From an uncultured Verrucomicrobiales bacterium (GTDB taxonomy: Bacteria; Verrucomicrobiota; Verrucomicrobiia; Verrucomicrobiales; Akkermansiaceae), in the NCBI GenBank assembly GCA_937901085.1, contig CALCHQ010000003.1, positions 1 through 64,000 on the forward strand: a DNA stretch of 64,000 bases, in the 5' to 3' direction. Positions 25,209-33,647 of this stretch are shown in pieces. The notes under the pieces are model-generated. The model searched no databases. It was not told the DNA's origin and saw only the letters and a list, made by a program, of their open reading frames with translations. Each line of letters begins with the position of its first letter. The first letter of the stretch is position 1. A program made the position numbers and the translations under genes.

Positions 25209-26753
25209 TCATTTATCAGAGGAAGTGGTGGGCTTGCGGAAGATGAGGCTGTAAAGCAGCACAACCGCAAAGCAGATAGCGGGAACGATGAACGAGGCAC
25301 GCACCGCAGCGTGGGAGGTGCCCAGGTTGGTATCCCAGGTATTATCCATACCGGCGGTCAGGCAGAGCCAGCAAGACTCGGCATCGCCGATGATGCCGGC
25401 CATCCACGGCGTGATGAGGGCTCCACCCAGGATAGCCATGATGAGGCCGGCAGCGCCCAGCTTCACGTCGCGCTGGTTCAGACCGCCCAGGGCGATGCCG
25501 TAGATGGTCGGGAACATAAGGCTCATGCAGCCGGACATAGCGATGAGGCAGAGCACGTTGGCAGAGAAATCAAGCCCGCAGATGGTGAAGAGTACGGTGC
25601 TGGGCAGGTAGATGGTACCGGCGCAGCAGGCAATGGCCGCCACGGCAAAGAGGCTCATCATGCTGGCGGGGTTGAACTTCTTCATGTAATAGGTAGCCAC
25701 CCAGCGGCAGGCGATGAAGAGAATGAGGGAAATCAGGTAGTAGGTAGCGGCTGTGGCAGGAGTGACTCCCATTTCCTTGCAGCAGTACACGTTCAGGTAG
25801 GTCCAGGCGGCAATCTGCACGCCCACATAGAAGAACTGGGCAATCACGCCGCACCAGTAGCGCGGCTGGCTCAGCAGCGAGAAGAGCATGCTGCGGTAGT
25901 CACCCACCAGGAACAGGTACACAATCGGGCCGAGCGTGCCGTAGAGAACCCAATGAACCTTATCCATGTCAGGGAACAGGAAGTAGAGTACCGTAAGCGG
26001 CACAATGGCAAACAGAGCCGCGATGAAGACACGCAGGCCGCTGCCCTTGCTCTGCGGTGTTTCTGCCGATACCTCCTGCGTGTCCTTGGCACGCAGGAAG
26101 AACAACCAGATGAGGAAGGCGATACCGCACAGCCCCACATAGGGGGCGCACACCCAGAAGAGTTCGCTGTGAACAATCTCCTTGAGCTGTTCGGCCGGCA
26201 TAGCGGCGCGTTCATCGGCCGTGGCGGGGTTCAGGTTGCTCAGAATCAGCTGCTGAGCCAGCAGGATACCGGCAATGGAGCCAACGGGGTTGAACGCCTG
26301 GGCAAAATTCAGGCGGCGCACGGCGGTCTTGTCCGGCCCCAGGGAAATCACATAGGGATTGCAGGTAGTTTCCAGCACGGAGCAGCCGCAGGCTACCACG
26401 AAAATGGCAATAAAATAGATTTCAAAACTCTGGTGAATGCAGGCGGGTATATAGCAGAGCGCACCGGCAATATACACGCCCAGGCCAATCAGCACACCTT
26501 TCTTGTATGAGAATTCCTCAATCAGAATCGAGGCAAAGATAGCCAGCACGGCGTAAGCGCCATAGAAGGCCACCTGCACCAGGGCTGCCTGCTCCTGCGG
26601 TATGGTAAAGATGTTCTTGAACGCCGGTACCAGGTTGTCGGTCATGTTGTTAAGCAGTCCCCAAAGGGCGAAGCAGCTCACAAGCATGAAGAAGATGGAA
26701 CGGTACTTGCGCGGCACCACGGGTGTCAGATCCCTCTTTGTTGTTGTTTCCAT
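25209..26753 (-). CDS. fucP: L-fucose:H+ symporter (MFS)
   Basis: This inner-membrane carrier imports L-fucose. The family pattern is clear: FALWGLLNNMTDNLVPAFK in helix 1, ETTCNPYVISLGP, RRLNFAQAFNPVGSIAG, and MFPTIYGIALGGLNQRDVKLGA... near the C-terminal helices. At 514 residues it is longer than the roughly 440 usual; the extra length includes a soluble loop around TPQSKGSGLRV and additional central sequence. The start METTTKRDL at 26753 is chosen because a promoter lies directly upstream. It is first in the fucPIKA operon and divergent from fucU. Confidence 0.92.
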   Translation of the reverse strand: METTTKRDLTPVVPRKYRSIFFMLVSCFALWGLLNNMTDNLVPAFKNIFTIPQEQAALVQVAFYGAYAVLAIFASILIEEFSYKKGVLIGLGVYIAGALCYIPACIHQSFEIYFIAIFVVACGCSVLETTCNPYVISLGPDKTAVRRLNFAQAFNPVGSIAGILLAQQLILSNLNPATADERAAMPAEQLKEIVHSELFWVCAPYVGLCGIAFLIWLFFLRAKDTQEVSAETPQSKGSGLRVFIAALFAIVPLTVLYFLFPDMDKVHWVLYGTLGPIVYLFLVGDYRSMLFSLLSQPRYWCGVIAQFFYVGVQIAAWTYLNVYCCKEMGVTPATAATYYLISLILFIACRWVATYYMKKFNPASMMSLFAVAAIACCAGTIYLPSTVLFTICGLDFSANVLCLIAMSGCMSLMFPTIYGIALGGLNQRDVKLGAAGLIMAILGGALITPWMAGIIGDAESCWLCLTAGMDNTWDTNLGTSHAAVRASFIVPAICFAVVLLYSLIFRKPTTSSDK

Positions 26754-26760
26754 GCAGAAC

Positions 26761-26788
26761 ATTTTATCATAATCACTCCGCAGGTCAA
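26761..26788 (-). promoter_or_regulatory. fucP promoter
   Basis: On the minus strand TTGACC (26788-26783), 16 bases and TAAAAT (26766-26761). The -10 box ends 7 bases before the chosen ATG, predicting a leaderless mRNA. The 100-base divergent region to fucU carries both promoters, so a shared regulator could act here. Confidence 0.6.
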
Positions 26789-26815
26789 CCCGCAAAACGG
26801 ATTTATTTATTTTCA

Positions 26816-26844
26816 TTGACTCGCACGCGCGCATATGGCAACAT
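26816..26844 (+). promoter_or_regulatory. fucU promoter
   Basis: TTGACT (26816-26821), 17 bases and CAACAT (26839-26844) lead into fucU; 9 bases separate the -10 box from the ATG. The -10 match is weaker than the -35. Leaderless initiation is again predicted. Confidence 0.5.
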
Positions 26845-26853
26845 AGGGGAGTT

Positions 26854-27276
26854 ATGTTAAAAGGAATTTCCCCCGTTGTATCCCCCACCCTGCTCAAGAT
26901 TCTTGCTGAAATGGGGCATGGCGATGAAATCGTCATTTCCGATGCTCATTTTCCTGCCCACACCTTCTGCCAAACCGTCGTGCGGGCCGATGGACTGGGC
27001 GCCGATACGCTGTTGAAAGGCATCATCCCCTTGTTTGAGCTGGACAGCTATGCCACCCCGGTCATCATGATGGAGGCTGTCCCTGGAGATACGCTCGACC
27101 CCGCTGTCGAAGCCAAGTACCGCGCCGCCATGGGCTACGATGGCACCATCGAACGCGTAGAACGCTATGCTTTCTACGAACGGGCCAAACAGGCCTACGC
27201 CTGCGTCATTTCCGGCGAAACCGCCAAGTATGGCAACATTATCCTCAAGAAGGGTGTGACCCCCATCTGCGACTGA
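26854..27276 (+). CDS. fucU: L-fucose mutarotase
   Basis: FucU speeds the interconversion of alpha and beta fucose so that the isomerase and permease receive the right anomer. The 140-residue length is exact for the RbsD/FucU family. Motifs are MLKGISPVVSPTLLKILAEM, GHGDEIVISDAHFPAH (with the active-site His), and the C-terminal ETAKYGNIILKKGV. It is divergent from fucP and is followed after 4 bases by the queD-like gene. Confidence 0.93.
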   Translation: MLKGISPVVSPTLLKILAEMGHGDEIVISDAHFPAHTFCQTVVRADGLGADTLLKGIIPLFELDSYATPVIMMEAVPGDTLDPAVEAKYRAAMGYDGTIERVERYAFYERAKQAYACVISGETAKYGNIILKKGVTPICD

Positions 27277-27280
27277 TACA

Positions 27281-27730
27281 ATGTACCGCATCTGCAAAAG
27301 CATCGAGCTGGAAAGCGGGCACCTGCTCTCCAAACACCCTGGCAACTGCCAGTTCCCGCACGGGCACACCCGCAGCGTAGAACTGGTCTTTGCCGCCGAA
27401 ACGCTCGATGAACACGAGATGGTCATGGATTTCAAGGCCATCAAGGAGATGATGGGCGCTTTCCTGGAACAGTTTGACCACGCGCTGTGCATGAACACAG
27501 CTGACCCGAACTACGAAAAGTTCCGCGCCATCTACGGCGACCGCATCATCCCCTTTGAACAGCACGACCCCACCAGCGAGGCCATGGCCCGCGTGGTGTA
27601 CGAGCACGCCGCTGCTGCACTGAAACGAGCCCAGGCGGGCAACTGCACCTTCCCGGTGCGGGATTGTGTGCGTCTGGAGCGTGTGCGCGTCTGGGAAACC
27701 AGCAGCAGCTGGGCTGAATACGAAGCGTAA
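27281..27730 (+). CDS. 6-pyruvoyl-tetrahydropterin synthase / QueD family protein
   Basis: The 149-residue protein has the zinc-binding histidines of the family in ESGHLLSKH (about residues 11-19) and FPHGHT, the catalytic Cys in GNCQFPHGH, and DFKAIKEMM with FDHALCMN later. QueD makes 6-carboxytetrahydropterin for queuosine; other members act in pterin synthesis. It is slightly longer than typical QueD. It starts 4 bases after fucU and is probably co-transcribed, although no functional link with fucose is obvious. Confidence 0.82.
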   Translation: MYRICKSIELESGHLLSKHPGNCQFPHGHTRSVELVFAAETLDEHEMVMDFKAIKEMMGAFLEQFDHALCMNTADPNYEKFRAIYGDRIIPFEQHDPTSEAMARVVYEHAAAALKRAQAGNCTFPVRDCVRLERVRVWETSSSWAEYEA

Positions 27731-27750
27731 CAACCTCCCTATTCATTTCC

Positions 27751-27787
27751 AAAAAAGCGCTTTGAGACAGACTCAGGGCGCTTTTTT
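27751..27787. terminator. Bidirectional terminator
   Basis: AAAAAAGCGCTTTGAG (27751-27766) pairs with CTCAGGGCGCTTTTTT (27772-27787), with two G-T pairs. The T6 and A6 flanks make it work on both strands for the convergent queD-like and acyltransferase genes. The stop codon of the latter (27773) lies inside the stem. Confidence 0.88.
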
Positions 27788-28879
27788 GTATTGAATCAAT
27801 TTACAACCAAACAACACCCGCCCGAGATGCGGTATGCGTTTCACCCCCACGCACATGTATGCAAGAGCCACCGTCATCAACACCGCAACAAGGGGAATAC
27901 CCACCCAGGACATGAGCGTGGCATATTCACAGAAAAACGCATACTGATGAAGCTTCATGCCGTGAATCCACCTCTCCACCACAAAGGATTGTACAATATA
28001 GACAGCCAGTGTATTCCGTCCGACAACACCAATCACTCTCCCCAATAACGCATTGCTACTCAATCGATTCCATACAACAGCAAGCACTGGAAGCATAGTT
28101 ACAATCCCAACAGCAGCAATGACATCACGGTAGAACGAACACCAGGCAACTTCCTGCCAGCTGTATGTTCCAGAAAACAAGCAGGTACCCGATTTCCAGT
28201 GCGACATATTTGCAGGAGCAAGGATACACAAAAGAAGATAAGGCACCATGCACACCAAGGTGCATTTAATATTAGTCAGCAGACAACCGGCTTTATTCAA
28301 CCCGAAAAGATACCCCAGCACAGCAAAGGGAAACAGATAGGGCACATGATAATTCCAGTTCAGAATCCAGGAGCCCGGGGCATACACAAAATGCAACCCG
28401 ACCGCACATACAAGCGAAAGAACAACAAACAATCTCCTGCATCCACGGCTAATGCTCCATATCAGCACAATCAGAAACAATGATGCAAATGTTGCCCCCA
28501 AGAACCAAACCTTTCCATAAATACCCTTGTAGAGTATCCAGATGACAGACTGGAAGGACAACTGTTCGTATCCTCGGAAGAGGGAATACCCCCCATACCA
28601 GATACAAACAGGAAGGAGCAACTCGGTTGCTTTATTGATAACAACAACGAAAGGGGGAGCTTTTCGCACCGTCGAAGCAAAATAATACCCCGCAACCGCC
28701 ACAAATAACGGCATAAAGTAATGCGACACCGCACCTTTTACAATCGCAAGCGCGACAGGAGAATACGTTTCCGGCATTACCGCAGCTATCAGATGCACCA
28801 AGACTACTCCGGATATCAGAAAAGCCTTCAGTGCATCCACTCCAGAATCACGTGTTCTCAATAAAGCCGTTTTGTCCAT
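27773..28879 (-). CDS. Acyltransferase-3 family membrane protein
   Basis: The 368-residue product has about ten hydrophobic segments and the acyltransferase-3 opening: RDSGVDALKAFLISGVVLVH, then YFMPLFVAVAGYYFA and a central KVWFLGATFASLF. These inner-membrane enzymes move acyl groups onto sugars or other surface molecules. The start MDKTALLRTRD at 28879 is chosen because upstream codons overlap the tmk gene region and are not hydrophobic. The gene is more AT-rich than its neighbours (many A/T third positions), suggesting acquisition. The target is unknown. Confidence 0.85.
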   Translation of the reverse strand: MDKTALLRTRDSGVDALKAFLISGVVLVHLIAAVMPETYSPVALAIVKGAVSHYFMPLFVAVAGYYFASTVRKAPPFVVVINKATELLLPVCIWYGGYSLFRGYEQLSFQSVIWILYKGIYGKVWFLGATFASLFLIVLIWSISRGCRRLFVVLSLVCAVGLHFVYAPGSWILNWNYHVPYLFPFAVLGYLFGLNKAGCLLTNIKCTLVCMVPYLLLCILAPANMSHWKSGTCLFSGTYSWQEVAWCSFYRDVIAAVGIVTMLPVLAVVWNRLSSNALLGRVIGVVGRNTLAVYIVQSFVVERWIHGMKLHQYAFFCEYATLMSWVGIPLVAVLMTVALAYMCVGVKRIPHLGRVLFGCKLIQYKKAP

Positions 28880-28952
28880 GATTTTGTCTCCATACAAACC
28901 AGATTCTATCTGAGCTCCTCCAGAAACCGGGAAAACACTCCTAGTCTGGTTC

Positions 28953-29570
28953 TTACACCCCCAATTCCTCCTGGATAACCTCAAGGATGCGCTCATGGAC
29001 CTCCTGCACAGAGCCGTCGGCCTCCACCCGGTGCAGCCAGGGCATTTCCATGGCAGAATAGATTGCGGCGCAGTCGGAGAGGAATTTCTCATTCTCAAAC
29101 GCATCCTTGCCATTCCCGCGGGCATGCATGCGCTCCTGCGACAGCTCAATCGGGATATCCAGCCAGAGCGCTACATCAGGCACAGTGGCAAACGCCTCAT
29201 TCCATTCGCGGATTTCCTCCACATTGGCCCCGCTGGCCCCCTGATAGGCCATCATGGAAAGGTAATAGCGGTCCAGCAAGACCCACTTGCCGGCCTGCAA
29301 GGCGGGCTCAATCACCTCGCGCACATGCTCGCGCCTGTCCTGCAGCAGGCAGGCAATCTCCTCATCAATCGAAAGGCGGTCACCCGCCAGGGCAGCCTCG
29401 CGCACACGCATGCCCCAGGGGCCGCGGGTCGGCTCGAAACCAGTCACCACTTCAATGCCGCGCGAGCGCAGATAACGGGCCAACAATTCCACCTGCGTTG
29501 ACTTGCCCGTGCCGTCAATGCCTTCAAATACAATCAGCGAACCTCTTAGGTGAGGAGAATCAGATTCCAT
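28953..29570 (-). CDS. tmk: Thymidylate kinase
   Basis: The enzyme phosphorylates dTMP to dTDP. The 205-residue chain has the P-loop FEGIDGTGKSTQ (15-26), the DR(Y/H) motif in VLLDRYYLSMMAYQG, and FEPTRGPWGMRVR for the substrate arginine. The C-terminal LID region is short. The start MESDSPHLRG at 29570 is supported by a promoter just upstream; a longer in-frame reading would run through that promoter. The gene is in the same direction as the acyltransferase, 73 bases apart. Confidence 0.93.
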   Translation of the reverse strand: MESDSPHLRGSLIVFEGIDGTGKSTQVELLARYLRSRGIEVVTGFEPTRGPWGMRVREAALAGDRLSIDEEIACLLQDRREHVREVIEPALQAGKWVLLDRYYLSMMAYQGASGANVEEIREWNEAFATVPDVALWLDIPIELSQERMHARGNGKDAFENEKFLSDCAAIYSAMEMPWLHRVEADGSVQEVHERILEVIQEELGV

Positions 29571-29580
29571 AGCAGGGCTG

Positions 29581-29609
29581 ACAATAGCACAGCGCCTGTC
29601 CCCCTGCAA
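29581..29609 (-). promoter_or_regulatory. tmk promoter
   Basis: On the minus strand TTGCAG (29609-29604), 17 bases and TATTGT (29586-29581). The -10 box ends 10 bases before the ATG at 29570, so the predicted leader is only about 4 bases. Confidence 0.55.
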
Positions 29610-29694
29610 GTCCAAAATCCATAAAATCAAAGAAAAACGCAGCTTTCTAGCATTTAGGCTTGAATCCTCCTGCACCAGCTGACATAATCCGCCC

Positions 29695-29967
29695 GTGTCC
29701 GTCCTCCATTACCACTTTGCCAGGCGCAGCTTCACCTATGAACCGGGGCTGCCAGTCTCCAGCCAGTACTACAAAAACAGGAACTGGGCCTGGATGCACC
29801 GCCGCAAGCACCCGCGCAACTACCCCAGGCGTCTGCTTGCCTGTGGCATCTACATCGGACTTTCCCTTTTCTCCATGCTCCGCTGCCGGGAACTGACACC
29901 ACGGCGCATCTACAACCTGTTCCGGGCTTTACACAATGGCTTTTACGGCAAATTACGCCCCTATTGA
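29695..29967 (+). pseudogene. Remnant of a family-2 glycosyltransferase C-terminus
   Basis: A GTG-initiated 90-residue frame ends with sequence typical of the C-terminus of rhamnosyl-type GT2 enzymes: QYYKNRNWAWMHRRKHPRNY followed by a hydrophobic helix and RIYNLFRALHNGFYGKLRP. The frame is blocked by a stop codon at 29680-29682, so the catalytic N-terminal part is absent. No other part was found nearby. It is probably a decayed gene, although a short expressed protein cannot be ruled out. Confidence 0.45.
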
Positions 29968-29999
29968 ATTCAAAAATTCCGCCAAAGCGCAAATTTGTC

Positions 30000-30027
30000 T
30001 TTACAAATGAACCATTCTCGCTATAAT
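30000..30027 (+). promoter_or_regulatory. rpmJ promoter
   Basis: TTTACA (30000-30005), 16 bases and a perfect TATAAT (30022-30027). Transcription would start near 30034 and give a leader of almost 50 bases, unlike the leaderless genes around it. Confidence 0.7.
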
Positions 30028-30081
30028 CTGCGTCCCGACGCATAAGTTTCTCTAGAAAAACACAACCATATCACCAATATC

Positions 30082-30246
30082 ATGAAAGTACTTTCCTCAC
30101 TCGCATCCATGAAGCGCCGTCATGCTGACTGCCAGATCGTGAAGCGCAAGGGTACGCTCTATGTCATCTGCAAGAGCAACCCCAAGTTCAAGGCTCGTCA
30201 GGGTACGACAGCCGGTACTCGCCTCAGCAAGAAGGGCGTTAAGTAA
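30082..30246 (+). CDS. rpmJ: 50S ribosomal protein L36
   Basis: The 54-residue product is a clear L36: MKVLSSLASMKRRHADCQIV then KRKGTLYVICKSNPKFKARQ. It belongs to the longer L36 type with the MKVLSSL start and lacks the complete Cys4 zinc set, keeping only C17 and C30. It carries about 14 extra C-terminal residues (GTTAGTRLSKKGVK) beyond the usual end. A strong promoter lies upstream and a terminator follows. Confidence 0.92.
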   Translation: MKVLSSLASMKRRHADCQIVKRKGTLYVICKSNPKFKARQGTTAGTRLSKKGVK

Positions 30247-30289
30247 GATTCAGCCCATCCCCGGCATGCCTGGGGATTACCGTCAGAAG

Positions 30290-30322
30290 AAAGACCGGTG
30301 TCTGCAGCTCCGGTCTTTTTTC
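30290..30322 (+). terminator. rpmJ terminator
   Basis: AAAGACCGG (30290-30298) pairs with 30310-30318 and is followed by a T-run. A smaller hairpin (ATCCCC...GGGGAT, about 30257-30277) precedes it. It ends 12 bases before the metX ATG, so metX must rely on readthrough or on an unseen promoter. Confidence 0.8.
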
Positions 30323-30333
30323 GTTTCAGCACC

Positions 30334-31464
30334 ATGAACCAGACCGTCCGCACCCAGATTCACACCATTGGTGACTTTACTTTCGACAATGGCGAAACGC
30401 TGCCCGGCATCCAGCTGGCCTACGAAACCTACGGCTCTCTGAATGCCGGCAAGAGCAATGCCATCCTGCTCTTCCACGCTCTGACCGGCAGCCACCATGC
30501 CCACGGCTACAACGATTCCCTGCCGGAAGCGGGGGATTTCTGGCAGCCGGAAAATTTTGAAGGCTGGTGGGACCGCATGATCGGCCCGGGCAAACCGCTC
30601 GATACAGAGAAATACTTCATCATCTGCATCAACTACCTGGGCAGTTGCTACGGCAGCAGCGGCCCCTGCTCCACCGCCCCCGACGGCGCCCCCTGGGGAA
30701 GCCGGTTCCCCCTGGTGAATGCCAATGACCAGGCACGCGCCCAGATTCAGGTGCTTGATGCGCTCGGCATCGACCGCTTCACCGTGGTAGGCCCCAGCCT
30801 GGGCGGCATGCTCTCGCTTTCGCTGGCCACGCTCTACCCCTCGCGCATCAAGAACATCATCATCATCGGCGCGGGCTACAAACCGGCCATCGAGCATAAG
30901 CTGGATGCCTTTGAGCAGATTCTGGCCATCGAGCTTGACCCCGACTACCGCGAAGGGCGCTACCCGCTTAGCGCGCCGCCTCGCCGGGGACTTGCCCTCG
31001 CACGCATGATTTCCCACAAGCTCTTTGTCAACCAGCGAGGGCTGGAAAAACGAGCCCGCAAGGGCGTTTCCGACCGCAAAGGCATGCTCACCTGGTACAT
31101 GCCCCAGCGCAACACCGAAAGCTACATGCTGCACCAGGGCACCAAGTTTGCCAAGCGCTACGATGCCAATGCCTACATCCGCATCATCAACCTGTGGGCG
31201 GGGTATGACCTGGCTGCTTTCTCCGGGCTGGGCAGCGTGGACAAGGCGTTCAAATTGTTTGCCGCATACGGCATCCGTTTCATGCTCTTCTCCATCAACA
31301 CAGATTGCTGCTTCACCGCGCGGGATATTTCCTGCTTCCACCGCAAGCTGCTCAAGAACGGGGTCGATTCACGCTACAAGTGCATCCACTCTGTCAAGGG
31401 ACATGACTCCTTCCTGCTGGAGCCGGAACTATACGAGGAGGACCTCAAGGCCTACCTGCAATAA
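30334..31464 (+). CDS. metX: Homoserine O-acetyltransferase
   Basis: MetX activates homoserine for methionine synthesis in the cytoplasm. The 376-residue alpha/beta-hydrolase has GIQLAYETYGSLNAGKSNAI, FHALTGSHHAHG, the oxyanion region NYLGSCYGSSGP, the nucleophile elbow VGPSLGGM (S155), and the C-terminal Asp and His in FSINTDCCFTARD and VKGHDSFLLE. The start MNQTVRTQIH at 30334 is chosen because the GTG further upstream lies in the rpmJ terminator. By sequence it could use acetyl- or succinyl-CoA; acetyl is the family default. A terminator follows directly. Confidence 0.9.
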   Translation: MNQTVRTQIHTIGDFTFDNGETLPGIQLAYETYGSLNAGKSNAILLFHALTGSHHAHGYNDSLPEAGDFWQPENFEGWWDRMIGPGKPLDTEKYFIICINYLGSCYGSSGPCSTAPDGAPWGSRFPLVNANDQARAQIQVLDALGIDRFTVVGPSLGGMLSLSLATLYPSRIKNIIIIGAGYKPAIEHKLDAFEQILAIELDPDYREGRYPLSAPPRRGLALARMISHKLFVNQRGLEKRARKGVSDRKGMLTWYMPQRNTESYMLHQGTKFAKRYDANAYIRIINLWAGYDLAAFSGLGSVDKAFKLFAAYGIRFMLFSINTDCCFTARDISCFHRKLLKNGVDSRYKCIHSVKGHDSFLLEPELYEEDLKAYLQ

Positions 31465-31470
31465 TTTCAC

Positions 31471-31502
31471 CGCCCTGCCTATCCCTGGCAGGGCGTTTTT
31501 TT
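31471..31502 (+). terminator. metX terminator
   Basis: CGCCCTGCC (31471-31479) pairs with 31487-31495 and is followed by seven T. It is a strong intrinsic terminator 7 bases after the metX stop. Confidence 0.88.
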
Positions 31503-31523
31503 GTTACAAAACTAATTTGCAGC

Positions 31524-31552
31524 TTGCCACCGCAAAACAGGCGTGGTATGAT
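31524..31552 (+). promoter_or_regulatory. Promoter of the pilin-like gene
   Basis: TTGCCA (31524-31529), 17 bases and TATGAT (31547-31552). The leader would be about 24 bases without a clear Shine-Dalgarno. Confidence 0.6.
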
Positions 31553-31582
31553 TCAGAACGTCAGCAAACTTCATTATCAACT

Positions 31583-32344
31583 ATGAAATTATCCGCACTC
31601 AAGAAAAACCGCAAGGGCTTCACCCTTATCGAACTCATGGTGGTGATTGCCATTCTGGCAGCCCTCGCTTCCATCGGTTATGGTCCCATTCTCGACCACA
31701 TGAACGACGGTGACCGCCAGAAAGCCAGCTCCAACCTCAAATCCCTGCACACGGTACTTCAGGGCTTCAAGACTGAAAACGGCAGCTATCCCTGTGACAG
31801 CACCGCTGAACGTCTGCAGGAAGAAAAGCCTGATCTGAACTTCGGCGCGCTGACCGGCGATTCCTCCAACGCCTACTTCCGCCAGGTGTACTACATTTCT
31901 TCCAACGTTTCCGAAAAGCCCTTCTTCGCCAAGGTGGCCTGCAATGGCCTGAATGTCGTTCAGGAAGGTGACGAAAAGCTGGCCAACGGTCAGGCTCTGA
32001 CCCGTGGCGAGAACGCCATGGCCTATGTCATGCGCAAGAACAGCGAAGACCCGAACATGAAGGACGGCGTGAGCAAGTCCAACGCTCCCCTGGCTGTGTG
32101 CGGTGTCTACCCCTCCACCACTCCCTATGTGGGTGACCAGGTAGCCTTCGACGGCACCTCCTTCCGCGGCCATGCCTTCCTTCTTTCCTGCGACGGTTCC
32201 GTCAAGGACCTGGAGCGCGACCTGACTGAGGACGAGAACACCGAAGACAAGTACACCCTGAACTCCGGCAAGAGCCTCTTCCCCGAAACCAAGAAGGGCC
32301 GTTCCACGGCTGACAGCTACTATGTGCTGAGCCCGGAGAAGTAA
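31583..32344 (+). CDS. Type II secretion/pilin-like protein with prepilin N-terminus
   Basis: The 253-residue protein begins with a short basic leader and the prepilin peptidase motif KGFTLIELMVVIAILAALAS, in which cleavage occurs before the Phe and the following helix anchors the pseudopilin. The rest is a polar globular domain with several cysteines and no calcium-binding G-pseudopilin ending. Such single pilin-like proteins are common in Verrucomicrobiota and Planctomycetota. It has its own promoter and terminator and no secretion genes beside it. Codon use suggests good expression. Confidence 0.88.
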   Translation: MKLSALKKNRKGFTLIELMVVIAILAALASIGYGPILDHMNDGDRQKASSNLKSLHTVLQGFKTENGSYPCDSTAERLQEEKPDLNFGALTGDSSNAYFRQVYYISSNVSEKPFFAKVACNGLNVVQEGDEKLANGQALTRGENAMAYVMRKNSEDPNMKDGVSKSNAPLAVCGVYPSTTPYVGDQVAFDGTSFRGHAFLLSCDGSVKDLERDLTEDENTEDKYTLNSGKSLFPETKKGRSTADSYYVLSPEK

Positions 32345-32370
32345 AACGCTCCCCTTCCTGATTCCTTCCG

Positions 32371-32411
32371 AAAAAAAGCCCCGCGTTCTTTCAGGAACGC
32401 GGGGCTTCTTG
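32371..32411. terminator. Bidirectional terminator
   Basis: AAGCCCCGCGTTC (32376-32388) pairs with 32395-32407. The seven A before it give a T7 tail on the minus strand for ispH, and CTTCTT gives a modest tail on the plus strand for the pilin-like gene. Confidence 0.85.
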
Positions 32412-32437
32412 TATAGTGGAGAATCTGCGGGGCGAAA

Positions 32438-33643
32438 TCAGAGTTCGGCGCAGCCGCAAAGCTCGGCAATGCGGCAAAGAACCGCCTCAATCACATTGGC
32501 GGGGCAGGACGCACCTGCGGTCACCCCGATCTGGAGTTCGCGCTCCGAATTCCTGAACCAGGGCGGCAGGGGACGCACCACTTCCTGTTTCAGCGCCAGG
32601 TCGAAGCAGCGGATATGCTCTGTCCCCAGCAGGCAATCAGCCGTCGAGACAAAGAAGGTCGGAACACGGCCGGAGGCGATGTGCGCCAGGTGTGTCGTGT
32701 TCGAGCTGTTGTAACCGCCAATGATGAACATGGCATCAAGCGGTTTCTCCAGCAGGGTAAAAAGTGCATTCTGGCGGTCCTGTGTCGCGCCGCAGATGGT
32801 GTCAAACATGTGGAAGCGATCCGCATGACCGTCGCGTTCCTCCATGGCCAAACGTAGAATTTCCTGAATCTCGGCCGTTTCAGATTTCAGCATGGTTGTC
32901 TGGTTGGCCAGGCCGATTTCCGCCAGGTGCAAATCCGGGTCAAAGCCGTTGGAATAACACCCGGTAAAATGCTTCAGGAAATCAGCCTTGTCCCCGCGGC
33001 CGTTGATGTAATCAGCCACCATGCGGGCTTCGGCCGTATTAAAGACCATCAGGAAATGGCCCTTACCGTCCTTGCCGAGCGACTGGGAAGCCGTCGCCAT
33101 GCTTTCCTCATGCCTGGCCTTACCGTGAATGATGCTGGTCACGCCCGCCGCAGCATAGGTACGCACGCGCTGCCAGACCTTGATGACATTGCCGCAGGTG
33201 CTGTCTACCAGCGTGACTCCCCTGGCATCCAGACGCTGGCGCAGCGCCACCGGCACGCCGAAGGCTGGCATAATCACCACATCATCCTCCGTCAGCGCAT
33301 CATAAGCAGGGTCATCCATCTTCCAGGGCAGATGCAGCAGCCCCAGCGCATCGAGCCGGGCGTTCACATCGGGATTGTGGATAATCTCCCCGATGAGCCA
33401 GATACGTCTACCCTTGAACATGCGGCAGGCAGCGTAGGCGATTTCAATGGCGCGTTTCACGCCATCACAGAATCCGAAGGACTCGGCCAGAAAAAGACGG
33501 ATGCCCGGAAGTTCCAGTTCATTCCCCTGCTGGCGGATGCACTCCACCAGAGAACTCTGGAAGTGGGCCAGATCTGCGGCAACCTGCTCCATTACCTCAG
33601 GACGGCGCACATTCACCGGCCTGTTCACTTTAGCGGCATCCAT
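32438..33643 (-). CDS. ispH: 4-hydroxy-3-methylbut-2-enyl diphosphate reductase
   Basis: IspH is the last enzyme of the MEP isoprenoid route and uses a 4Fe-4S cluster. The 401-residue protein has the three cluster cysteines in FGFCDGVKRAI, VDSTCGNVIK and AGASCPANVIEAV, and the catalytic region GGYNSSNTTHLAHI. It is about 80-90 residues longer than E. coli IspH because of an N-terminal extension and internal insertions, which is the longer type also found in cyanobacteria and plants. Its ATG is 4 bases after the stop of the acyl-ACP synthetase-like gene, so the two are one operon read from the promoter at 35829-35856. Confidence 0.92.
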   Translation of the reverse strand: MDAAKVNRPVNVRRPEVMEQVAADLAHFQSSLVECIRQQGNELELPGIRLFLAESFGFCDGVKRAIEIAYAACRMFKGRRIWLIGEIIHNPDVNARLDALGLLHLPWKMDDPAYDALTEDDVVIMPAFGVPVALRQRLDARGVTLVDSTCGNVIKVWQRVRTYAAAGVTSIIHGKARHEESMATASQSLGKDGKGHFLMVFNTAEARMVADYINGRGDKADFLKHFTGCYSNGFDPDLHLAEIGLANQTTMLKSETAEIQEILRLAMEERDGHADRFHMFDTICGATQDRQNALFTLLEKPLDAMFIIGGYNSSNTTHLAHIASGRVPTFFVSTADCLLGTEHIRCFDLALKQEVVRPLPPWFRNSERELQIGVTAGASCPANVIEAVLCRIAELCGCAEL

Positions 33644-33647
33644 AGCG

